A stretch of DNA of 64,000 nt, taken from contig JAYKKR010000001.1 in NCBI GenBank assembly GCA_036971615.1, positions 4,340,001 through 4,404,000 of the forward strand, in the 5' to 3' direction. Origin of the DNA: Amyloporia xantha (lineage: Eukaryota; Basidiomycota; Agaricomycetes; Polyporales; Adustoporiaceae). The notes under the pieces were generated by a model, which saw only the letters and a program-made list of their open reading frames with translations, was not told where the DNA came from and searched no databases. Positions 11,611-22,700 of this stretch are shown piece by piece; positions within the stretch are counted from its first letter, which is position 1; each line of letters begins with the position of its first letter. Made by a program: the position numbers and the translations under genes.

Positions 11611-12014
11611 ATGACTCGTGAGTGTATTGGCTGCTTCTCTATCCATTTCCGACTGTCTCGATTCACTGAAGACCCGCCGTGACTCGTGAACAGGGGGTAA
11701 CCAGCGCGAGACGGATCGCCTGAAGGCGCAGAAGAAGGCCGCCGCGAATAAGAACAAGCCAAAGGAGAGCGCGGCCTCGTTGCAGCAGCGGAGGGAAAAG
11801 TGCGTCACGATGCCCGTTTTCGACGGCTTCTGATTAGCCCGTTACTTACGGTTTTTCGTCGAATTAGGGACGCCGAGATTCTGAGGGAGAAGCAGAAGGT
11901 GCGCGCATCTAGCGTCGTTTTATCTGACATGTTTTCATCTAATAGCGCTTGCAGAAGAAACAGGAGGAGGCGGCGGCGGCGGCGGCGGCAGGAGGTGGTG
12001 GTGCGAAGAAATGA
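11611..12014 (+). CDS. SERF/4F5-family small basic protein
   Basis: Four tiny exons join in phase: 11611-11617, 11694-11799, 11868-11898 and 11955-12014, all with GT-AG introns. The product has 67 residues. It begins MTRGNQRETDRLKAQKKAA, the hallmark 4F5/SERF start, followed by Lys/Glu-rich helix (SLQQRREKDAEILREKQK) and an Ala7-Gly4 tail ending AKK. Animal and yeast members are small disordered cationic proteins that influence amyloid aggregation and bind nucleic acid; the role here is inferred only from that similarity. Exon 1 carries just seven coding bases. The start lies 97 bases beyond the right end of the inverted-end element, so that insertion may supply or disturb its promoter. Confidence 0.9.
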
Positions 12015-15000
12015 CAGCAGTGCTGGGAGGGTTCCCATCGTGTGCAATCCTGGTACCGATGCCACCGGGATATGGGAGAGTGGACGGCAGAGCATCTAGT
12101 CAGTTTTCTTTACTTGGTGCGAGACATTGTGTCAGTTGTTTTTGCTATCGTCGCGTTTGCTCATCTCTCGTATTAATTGCGATGCTGTGGCGCAATGAGA
12201 GTGGTGCTGTATCGTTCATTTCCGTTGTGTTAGACCACCCTCTAGGGATCACGCCGTTGTATAATCGATCGACATGTTCATTCGACTGTGGCTATACAAG
12301 CGTGTTTAGACCGGGCATGCAGCGGGGCTGGATGTAAGCGACGCCCTGTTGCCGACTCCGCCAAGGCAGCATGGATACGATATGCTGAATGCACGACATA
12401 TAAGTATAGCTTGTTAGATGGCTGCCAGATCGCGCTGGGCGATTGACATCCGACAGGCGCATCGTTGAGCCGGTCGAAGGAACCCCGAGGGTCTTTATAG
12501 CATTGATATGAATGAAAACGGTAAGCCATCATCTATCTCGCAAAATTATCCTATGGTTAACATAATGACAGGCATTCCCGGAGGCTAGTCCCCGGATCCT
12601 CAGGCCTCAGGCCTCATCACCGGCGGGTCTCCGCACAGATATCCGCTCATACCATCTCAGATCTGCCAAAGTGTCCGCGAGAACAAGGAAACCGCGGTCA
12701 CAAATTCACAGCGTCTCCAGCTAACGTCACCTTGCCCTCTTCGCGCCCAATCACTGTACACGCTCATCATGCTTTTCCGTTACGGCAGTGTCCATCTTGT
12801 GCCTCTACTACGCGACTGCCGCCGCGCGATGGGCCGCACCGTCAGAAGTGCACCTTAATCAGTAAAAGGCAGCGAATTCGGAATTGAAACCCCGGGCAAC
12901 GGTACAACAGGGCCATTCGAAGAAGGAGGCATCAGAATTGGCCAAGCTGCGCCTGTTCCACGGGCTGCTTCTATGTATGATTCCATACCTCGGCTTTTTT
13001 GAACCAGGTGGCTTGGGACGGTTTTAATGCGGCCGCGGCAATGTCCCATCCCCCTGGCGGTCGCTACTTCCATATCGGAGAAGCGTTCTCTCTTCCGCAC
13101 CCTGGCAGCTACCTTCGATTCTCGAGGCGCGCGGCGTCTCTATACTGCTAATCGGAAACATCATTCCACGCTCGTCCGGCGCAGGCCTTTACGGTACAAC
13201 AAGAGTCTTGTTGTGATGTGACGAGCGGTTAGCTGATTGAATGAGAAGATCACTGAGCCGATTGCAATTTGCGTATTAGTATTAGCACATGCGCATATCC
13301 GGGATGAGTCATGTTGCTTGCGCATCGTCTGATCACCACCAGCTCAGATGAGACCTTTCCTCCGTCGTGTCGGACATGCCATGATGCACACCGCAAGCTA
13401 GCACACGACGTACTGTGTATCGATTTGGCATTTGATGAATGATCTCGGCACGCAGTGAATTAGCGACGTCGTAAGGTGCAACTCGCCGAGGCAATGTGGA
13501 TGCACTGCGAGGCCATGATCATCCGAGAGGAGACGTCGTAACACTATTCCGAAATGGCACGAGGGGCTAAGATGTTTACAGGGATCTGTAAAGGGAAAGC
13601 AGCCCACGAGGACAGAGGCCCAGACACGAAGCTTCGTGTGCGGTCCGGAGTTGGTAGTCAATTAGAGAGGTATGAAGATCCGCTATGGACGAAAGGGACT
13701 TACCGCGAGCAGCAGCTGGTGTGAGTTCTGGTGTAAATAGACCTTAGCGTATATGATGGATGAAAGCGGATCAGGGTCCCAGCCCGTTGCGGGCAGTGCG
13801 AGACGGTCAGAGTGTTCCGATCGATATGCGTTCCCCGTTCGGAGTGGAATACAGAGCGCGCTCGAACGCGGGGCACGCCAGCATGACACGCCTGTAACAC
13901 ACTGGTGTCCGAAGCCACGCCATCGCCAGATTCCGAGATCGAGGCGGGGGCATTGTTATCGCCCACCTGCATTTCGTCAAATAGCCATAAACATCGGATG
14001 CCTGTCTATTCCCTCACCTCGTGGCTAGGCTCTGACATATTGACAGCGTGCGCAGACGGTCTTGATAACGCACTCGCGGACATTGAGACCCCCCTAAAGA
14101 GGAGAGGCGCTGGCGCACGTCTCGTGTCCCCCCACGGCCGGGTTCCAGAAGGGCACGGGATGCAGGGATTCGAGACGAATGACAGACACAGCCGCAGACT
14201 ATAGCCCGGAAGGAAACCGACAGAATGCGTAGTCGCATCTAGATAGTGCAAACCGTATCATGTCTGACGTTGACCGGATGCCAGGGTGTCAGATGAGCAG
14301 CGTCTGTCGAGCCGTCATTCACATAGGCACCTCTAATCGGATGCTGTCCGATTGTGGCTAACCCGGATGCGACAAATAAACCCGCGCGTTGAGAAGGTTC
14401 CAAGCCAATCTAGGCCACGTTCCTTGGGATTTGGTGGATCTACGGCGCTCGACGTTCCTATCACGATAATTTGGCTCAGAGCTTCTTCCCTGCCACAGCC
14501 TCTCATGACCTGCTGCGGAACCAACTACGGCAGGTGCAGCAGCAGCGGGTTAGAGTTCAATGAACCGGCAGTGCGATGTACCTACCCAATCTGATCGTGA
14601 CGTCGACGTGCATATGATCCATTCAGAGAAATCAGACCGAACCTGGGGTCTGGTTCGGCCTCTGAAATTGACGACTCTGGTCCTTGTCCCCGATAGAAGC
14701 CACCGCAGGAAGGTGCGTCCAAAGTCCCGGGTTATAGACAGCGCGTTGAGTTATCCCAGTTATTGTCTCAGGGTCCTCGCTAGAAACATGCTCGCTGGGA
14801 CTCGGATTCGCCCGAGCTCTTGTTGGAAAGTGGCTTCAGTCCATTTCCGTCAAGGCACGATCAGTTGCAAGCTACGCCCGCACGCCACCGTTCTCGAATC
14901 TAGATCAGGCCGTGGTGCAACATACCTACATGAAGAATTAATGGGAGCTACGTTGCGAGATCAAAACACTCACATCAAACGTTGCGACTATTCCGGATCT

Positions 15001-16778
15001 CATCGTTTGACGAGATGAACGTCGGAGAACACGCCAGGCGTAGCTTTGGTGGAATCGCGAGATATGAGACCATCCAGAGTGATTGGCATGTCGGGCGACT
15101 CACTAGCACCTGCTAGTGCCTCCTCCTGCGAGCGAACCGCATGCAGGAGATTGGACCACGATGCCGCGGAGGTTGAACATCCCCACAGCGCTATGTGCAG
15201 CATTGGTTCACGAGGCCTGCGACAGGACATGCATGAGAAGTCTCCCGGATCTCTTCGATTGCATTGCGAAGGACCTGACACGGACGTACTAGACGGGAGG
15301 CTTCCTTGCTTCCTCGGAGCTGGAGTGGCCAAATCGGGAGACGCTTTCGGTGCCAATACTATAAGATGCTGCTCTATCCATTGGGCCGGCGTATTCGGGA
15401 CGTTCGACGAGCTCCTGTGAGAATGCTTTGTAACCATAGGAAGGCCAATGGATATAATGTGGCCCGCAACACCCCTTCGCGCAGCATGATAGCCTGTCCC
15501 CCTCCGTCATAGGGACGGTAGCTCAGCCAAGCGACTTCACACATACACGCCTGATACCTGTGGTCCTGTGATACTGGTAGAAGACATCTCAGACGATCAG
15601 CTTCGGGTGCTATTTTCCTAGAACACAGATAGACCGTCCAGCCTGGGGCTGGCCGCTGCGCTTCATGTCTAGGCTCATACGCACCTTCTGTACTGAAATT
15701 AATTTGAATTAGTCCATTCGCCGCTCATATAAGCTGGTACCACTTAGGTGGACATCGCGATATGTGACGCTAATGGGCGCTCAGGACGATGTATGCGGGC
15801 GCGTTGGCCATCGAGACGGCGATGCTGTCATCTCCGGCGACGATTCGATATATCCCACACCGTCTCTCAACTTCGAATTCGGGGGAGTTCATTCTGAGGT
15901 ACGCGACTCGGATGAAGCATATGCCACAAGAATGACATCGCGACTGCACCCCGGAGAAGCGTTCGGTCTCCGCTTCACAAGTCTGAATCACGGATCCGCG
16001 AGTCTCCATGCGTGCTGGTTCACGTTCGCGCATGCTCACCTGATAAAATTCAAGGGCGTATGAATCAGAAGATCGATAACATCAATTAAAGGCCACCAAC
16101 CTAGCAGCCCGGAAGTTGTTCGGCCGGAAGTATTTCATTCACTCCGGGCATGCTATACAGCTGGATGATCGTCACCGATTGCACTGTGATCAGGCTGTGA
16201 TCCGGGTTCCTTGGAGTCAGATCAAACCTGTCTGAGCTCACAGCAGTCCCTTGACATACTCACATGAAGATAGCAAGATTAGATATGTACCACTGTACAA
16301 TCGAAAGTTATGATCCTTTCGAATTTAGATGCCAGATATGTCCAAGTAAGCCTTCCAGATGACCCATAGCCCTGTAACAAATTCAAATTGCGAGACTTAT
16401 GCTATGGCCCCAGTCACACGCTCACGGCCATCCGAAGTGAATGCAAAACATGACGATTTAGCATCCTGTCAATGTTATTGGGCGGCAAATCTCACCTGAT
16501 TCGATTAAATAAGGGGATTTCCGGACGACGTCACAAGGCGAAAGAGCGGCGTGGATGTCGCCTACATGGTAATGCACACACAGAGAGTGACAGACGAATG
16601 GTGACAGAGAACGAGCAGATCTCAACAACCGTTACGTGTACGCGTGAATTCATGTCCAACCTAATATCGCACGTTCGCTTGTTACACAGTGGTAACCAAA
16701 GAGGGAAATACTCTGTATTCCATAGAAGCGGCTCATCGCGAGCCAATTCGGCAGCGCGCAGATATTTCAACAAAGACT
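12015..16778. other. Gene-poor stretch, no supportable gene
   Basis: Many short frames occur on both strands. Around 15.0-15.4 kb three frames are open at once, but no splice chain or family motif could be built. Composition is mixed and without tandem repeats. It may hold decayed sequence; nothing specific is claimed. Confidence 0.45.
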
Positions 16779-17972
16779 TCACACTGCGGTGTCTAGCTTA
16801 GGCCGCTTCTCAAGCACGCTGTCCACTATACCAAACTCGCGTGCTTCTGGGGCTGTGCGGGATATATATGTCCTATCAGCACCGATGACATATATAGCTT
16901 GGGGGAAGTGCGACTAACCCGTCATGAAGTAATCTCTCTCCAGCGCTTTCTCTGCAGGGGAAACGATCGGATTAACTTATGAGCCTCATGCAAAGAAAGA
17001 GGGTTAAGGTACCGAAGCGCTCTACCCCGTCTTCCACGCTCTCGCCGTCTTTACCACAATGCCGCTGGTAGATCCCTGTGAGCAATTTCCGCACACGGAG
17101 GATCTCTTTGGCGTGGATGGCAATGTCGGAAGCCTGGCCGGAGGCGCCCCCGGACGGCTCTGTGGGAATATCAGCATGGAGTCAGGCTGCATTGGGACCT
17201 GGTATTCAATGGGGTGATAGATGCAGGACACGCACGGTGGATCATAATAGTCGAGTGTGGAAGGGCATGTCGCTTCCCCTTCTCACCGGCCGCTAAAAGT
17301 AGCGAGCCCATGGAGCAGGCCTGGCCGACGCAGTACGTGTGTATAGGCGAGGACACATACTATCGCGGAAATGAAATAAGAGATGAGCACATGACACTCG
17401 ATTGGCCATATTAATGCGTAAATCAGCCGCACCTGCATCTACATCTGCATGAATCAGCGACCTTCAAGTCAGGATAATGCCGCAGGCTTACTGTGTCGTA
17501 TATCGCAAGCCCAGCAGTCACACTGCCTCCAGGTGAGTTGATGTAGAGGTGAATAGGTTTTGAGGTTTCCTCGGCCTCGAGGAACAGCAGCTGCGCAACT
17601 GTTAGTGCAGAATCGGTGTCCCTAATCTGAACATGTCTGTTAGAAGGCGGCATTATACAGCCAGGATTACTCTTACCGGCCCGTAAAGCATAATCACTCT
17701 TTCTCTCAGCAGTCTGGAGAAAATGTCATAACTTCGCTCTCCTCTGCCCTAATATCAGGGGTCAACCGCGTCGACTGAAAGCAGGGAAAGGGTAATGTAC
17801 TAACAGTCTGTTCAATGACCATGGGTACCAGTGACGCTATTGAGGACGGTGAGGGAGGTGAAGACCAGTCTGCTATGAGAGGGTGGAGGTGCCGGCGCTG
17901 TGAAAGGCCTCCTCGCCTGCCGATACGAGCAGCCGCCAGTAAAGAGCCACCGTACATTCGTACGCTCGCCAT
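16779..17972 (-). CDS. clpP: ATP-dependent Clp protease proteolytic subunit, mitochondrial
   Basis: Eight exons give a 252-residue serine protease: 17972-17805, 17748-17677, 17626-17492, 17438-17433, 17359-17236, 17159-17013, 16951-16919 and 16852-16779. All joins are GT-AG and in phase. An Arg-rich N-terminal segment fits a mitochondrial targeting peptide. Core blocks are [70 protein letters not shown] (catalytic Ser), [18 protein letters not shown] (catalytic His) and [19 protein letters not shown] (catalytic Asp), so the triad is complete. ClpP forms the barrel that degrades proteins fed by ClpX in the mitochondrial matrix. Exon 4 is only six bases and supplies the Met-Gln of the conserved YDTMQY. 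The gene diverges from the Brl1 gene. Confidence 0.95.
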
Positions 17973-18260
17973 TTCGTTGGCAAAGAGGAGAAAGCAAGGG
18001 GCGACTCGGTCGTCCTTGAGACTTTCGAACTTGAAGCTTAGCTGGCTCTGAGAGGCGTTTCACTTTTGGTCGTTCTTGCAGTTTCACGATCGGGCCACGT
18101 CCGCGTCCACGTGACCCACGCGTTTGCAAGTCTTGAACCGAGTTTCTCAATCGTCAGTCTCTCTTGTCCTTCTGCTGTGCAGGTCCTATTGTATTGCCAG
18201 TTAGATTGGCTCGCTCCCTCAGCTTTTGCTGCGATATTCTTGACTACTATACTATTCACG
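17973..18260. promoter_or_regulatory. Shared divergent promoter of ClpP and Brl1 genes
   Basis: The two start codons face away from each other with only 288 bases between them, so both core promoters and leaders must lie here. No strong TATA box is visible; a CCACGTGACCCACG stretch at about 18107 contains a CACGTG E-box. Confidence 0.6.
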
Positions 18261-19760
18261 ATGACCTCACGCTTAAGGGCCACACGAGCCCCGGAGCTTG
18301 AGACGCCTATGGACTTTGAATTTACGTCTCGTCCCAGCAGTTTTTCGAAACCTGTATGGGCTGCAAATAATGATAATCCAAGTACGCCGCGAAAAAGTGA
18401 GTTACCAATCGACCCGTAGGTCTGTGGTTCGAGCGTCGAGTGGCACCGCTGCTTGTGCTGCCTCATACGCTACCCCCTCCAACGTCCTCTCATATACGCT
18501 CATTGTTTGACATTCGTTGACGCAGGGCCTCTGGCAGATGCCAACCCACCTCCGCCTGCATTTCCAGCAACGCCACAAACCCCCACGTACCCAGTATTTG
18601 GTACTCCTTCGAATGTACCATTCCTCTTCAAAGAACCCCTCCCCCAGTCGCCACATCCTCCGCCATGGGCTCCTCCACCAAACTTCTCTCCTGCGAAGGC
18701 ATTCCCACAACCGGAGTTGAAGGACATAGACATGGTCGAGCTGAGCCCCCCTAAACCCAATCACACGTTGCCCGAGGACAATGGCGACAAGGAGACGGAC
18801 AAGGAGCGATCGGTGGCTGTGGGAGCAATGCGTCGCGTCTTCAGATCGCGACAGAGGGCGAGGGAGCATAGTCGACTAAGAAGGGCTCGAAGTCGGGAGG
18901 ATGACCATGGCGATAGTGGCGAAGAAGACGAAAGTGGCGATGAGGGCAGAATCACCCCGATGACTACATCGAACCATTACACGCTCAACATGCCAGGGCC
19001 GGCCCCTCCCCAATCCGACTTACCCTATGTGCTGCTGGGCTATTCGCAGTTCTTCTTCAACCTGTCTCTCATTCTCGTGTTCCTATACCTACTTGTGCAA
19101 TTCATTCTCACCGTGCAGCGCGATGTGGAGCAGCGTATTTCAGAATATTCGATGGGTATGCCTCATTTCTTTCTCAACATGCGCATATTTATTCTTTTTC
19201 GCTTAGATATCGTACAAGAGATTGCACAATGCACGCTGCAATACAAGACCAACCTCTGCGCCACGAATTCGGTACCGGCAATGGCACATCAATGCGGACT
19301 CTGGGAGACCTGCATGAATCGCGATCCATCTAAAGTGGGTCGGGCCAAAGTCGGCGCGGAGATGATTGCCGAGGTCGTCAACGGATTTGTCGAGCCTATT
19401 AGCTGGAAGACGTTGGTTCGTGTCATGCTACTGACGGTTTCCGACATGACTGGGACAATATTGACATTCACTCTCCAGATATTTACCTTGACGTCTCTGG
19501 CTTTCTTCACTGCTTTCATCAATGCTCTCCTTTCTCTCTATCGCTCAAAAATCAACCCTGCGACACATTCATCTGCACCCCATCACCCGCATGCTATCCC
19601 TGCATTCCCAATAGCACCTACTCCATACCCTGGTCAGCACCATTATGTGCCTCCTCCCCCGGAGTGGAGCAAGTCGTGGTCTGGTTCGCAGGATCAAGGC
19701 AGTCAAAGCCCGAGCCGGAGGCGCAGGCTTGAGGGTGGGTTGGCAGAGAAGATAATGTGA
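18261..19760 (+). CDS. brl1: Brl1/Brr6-family nuclear envelope protein
   Basis: Three exons (18261-18396, 18526-19155, 19207-19760) join in phase. The N-terminal part is Pro-rich and then Arg-rich, and is probably exposed to nucleus or cytoplasm. The conserved domain begins with a membrane segment (YSQFFFNLSLILVFLYLLVQ). A lumenal loop follows with the four family cysteines, in IAQCTLQYKTNLC and MAHQCGLWETC, then CMNRDPSKVGRAKVGAE and VNGFVEPISWKT, and a second hydrophobic segment (TFTLQIFTLTSLAFFTAFIN). Family members sit in the inner nuclear membrane or ER and help insert nuclear pores and maintain membrane lipid composition. The two intra-lumenal disulfides are a family property. The intron at 19156-19206 falls in the conserved loop and restores MDIVQEIA. 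Confidence 0.93.
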
Positions 19761-22700
19761 TTTGGTGAACAGAATAACTTATGCTATCAATCATGGAACG
19801 GATGCACACAATACATGCTTGTATGATATCCATGTTTCCGTATTGATCTACTACCAGTCCTGGGACTTTGATTGTGAAATATTCATGTAAGCGCCAGCTT
19901 TTGAGTTGTCGGTGTTAATTGATCTCTCAGATAGGTGTAAAGTTCATACATCTTTATACCCGTGCAAACTGCTCGCGACATCCACTCTCTCATAAGCATT
20001 TCTATGACTATGGGCAGACTCTGACAGATAGATAACGATCTGTATGTCCAACAGACCAGGGTAATGATGCCGTCGCTGGCACAGAACGCACACCTGCATC
20101 TCATCTGAACCAAATATCTGATCAAGGCCAATTTCGATGATTGACGCTTCGGCGTACATGGATATCACTGTCTAGGGTGGGAGCACTTGCCCTCCCGTTA
20201 TTGACACCGTCATAGGTCTAGCCACAACCTTGAGCGGAGAACTTCCGCGATTCTTGACATCTGACAGATATCCTTATGACCATTGCCTTCGACCCGATGG
20301 GCTATTTGTTCCGATACACGTCTATTCTGTTACTCACCCACCGGCCTCCGCGTACTAATTAGTGGATCGAAGAACCTGTCTGATAGACCATGGACCACTT
20401 GGCAGCCTAGAATGCCGCATCTTCACCGAACTTATCAATGGATCGTACTGGCTGCGTGAGAGTACACAATGAATCCAGTAAGCATGATCCTTGTTCGGTT
20501 CGGCTGTGTTGTGCTTCCTTGATCTGATGTGGTCCTGGCTGGGTGTGGACAGTGCCAATTCTTGCCCTCCTAAGCATGTCATGTGTGCGAAGCGGGCCTA
20601 TTCATGGGAGGTTCAAGTCGGAGACAAGCCCTGTCAGATAGCATTTCTGGGCACCGCGTTCGATTTTACCGAGATATGTCCAGGTACGCCGTTGCCACGG
20701 CGTTGCGACAACTGTGTCCTATCCCAACTTTCTTTACTTCCTGGTGAGTAAAGGCTAGTTATGTTCGTTCTAGGAACTTCCCATGTTTTGCTCGACATTT
20801 GCCATGCTACACCGTGGTCTTTTCCACAGTGTTCAAGTCATGTGGATTATGCCGCGACTACACACAACCATCATACTGTATTATCCTCACAACTGTTCCC
20901 TGTGGCCCGTTCCATTTCATCCTGCATGGCTCGAACTACTTTGCTGACGTTTCTGGTATAACCAATTTGGTCATGAGGCATGACAGGAGCATAGACGCTG
21001 AACGCCGTCGAAGTCAGAATTTCAACTTGAAGTATCCACGCACCACATGACAATCCTGTCTTCCGTAACGCCCGTGGGCACTGGGCCAACTTTGACGATA
21101 TCGGAACCGGAGCGCTGTGTAATAGGCGCTACCGGTGAGTCGGTACACTCCGTCCGGGAATGATGTCTAAGTGATGCAGATGGACCCACTTAGGCGGAAG
21201 AGATTGCGCCGCAGTGGGATCTGTTCACCGAGTGATTCGGCCCACCTGATGTTCAACCGCCTTGTCTTGATCTAGCTGTGGCTGCGGGAACATGCGCGTT
21301 GCTAGTGAGAGATTCACGGCGTTGATTGCTCTCCGAGAGCTCAAATCAGCTAAGGCGCGTGTCCCACATTTTCTTTGATGCAGTTGTATATTGTGGATCA
21401 GCGTCTTAGCTTCGGAACGCGCTGTACTCTCCCCGGAACCAATTTATGAACGTACGGTCGCCGTGGCTCCTCTTACGTTCGGCATTCCCGCTCAAGATTC
21501 TGAACCCTATCAGTGTGTAGTGAATTTTAAACGCTGAAGCGGAGCTTCTGGACCTATAACCAAACTTCCAGTGTCAGTGAAGCATCCCTAGGCATGCTAA
21601 CGCCGGTTTTACTTCGGCGTTAGAAACAATGATGCCTCATGCCCTCGCCGCCAGGAGAAGAATCGGATAGCCTTCGGATTCCCTTCGTGTGAGAGCGCAA
21701 GAGGCCCCGCGGTGTCCTTCGTATTTGACTAGAAGACGCTGGTTCCTGATAATCATATCGGGTGACATGGCGGAGACTTTTGTGATAGACCCCCGTGTGT
21801 CGCGCCATTGGCGTTTTGAATGTGGAGCTCCGCGACAAATCAAGTCGGGATCGGTGAGTGAAACTAGCGGTGACAAATGATCCATCATATCTGGGGTTTA
21901 ATAGACATGATGAAATCATTCTGAGTCGTCAGGTTACAGAACGCCCCTCGGATCTGCTAGGCGTTGGCGCTGCAATCTAGATATACGTCAGCTACCCATG
22001 ACCGCAGGTACGTGCAGGTTTGATGAGTCATATAGAGCGGTGACAGGACGAGATCAGTATCACTTTCGGTTTATTCGTCCCACAGGCCCTGGTGATGCGT
22101 TAGAGAAGCAAAATCGGATCTAGGCTGTGGTATGTTCCGTTCGAGCGCAGCTCAGGGTCGATATGGTTTGCCCTGTCAGCTTGACTGTATACGATGTGAA
22201 TGGCCGGACCCGCGTGCCAAGTTACTCTGATTATCCATGAATGCATCTTGTCGTCCAACATGGCCGCTACCGACCGCCCAATCGCTGATTACCGGATTAT
22301 GTCAGTGCGTACTCTCAACGCCTGAAACCGTCTGACATATTGGTTGCATTTAGCAGGTACGTACGCGAGCATTGCCGACGGATGAAGTGATATTCAAATT
22401 ATCGCAGGCGCTTGGGTGGTACTGAATTATACCACAATAGCCCGAACGACTCAACACCTCTGCAGTGATTGGCAGGCCCCATGGTGTTACGACCAAGTAT
22501 ACAGTTAGAGCAGCAATATTGCTACCTCTTGCGGAATTTCACTTTAGTTCGTTGTTGACAGCTCTCACGTTATTCAGATGTGTATCATCCTTTGATTATG
22601 GTGGCTGCGATTTGACTACAATTGGTAACTCCGCCTTACGAAATCGTGCTCCCTGATACTCGTGGTGAGCAGTCTAAAGATAACTCACCGTGAGCACTGC

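Noticed and set aside
15000..15437. 145-codon minus-strand frame
   Set aside because: Frames on both strands are open together and no exon chain or family could be found; kept only as part of the gene-poor region.
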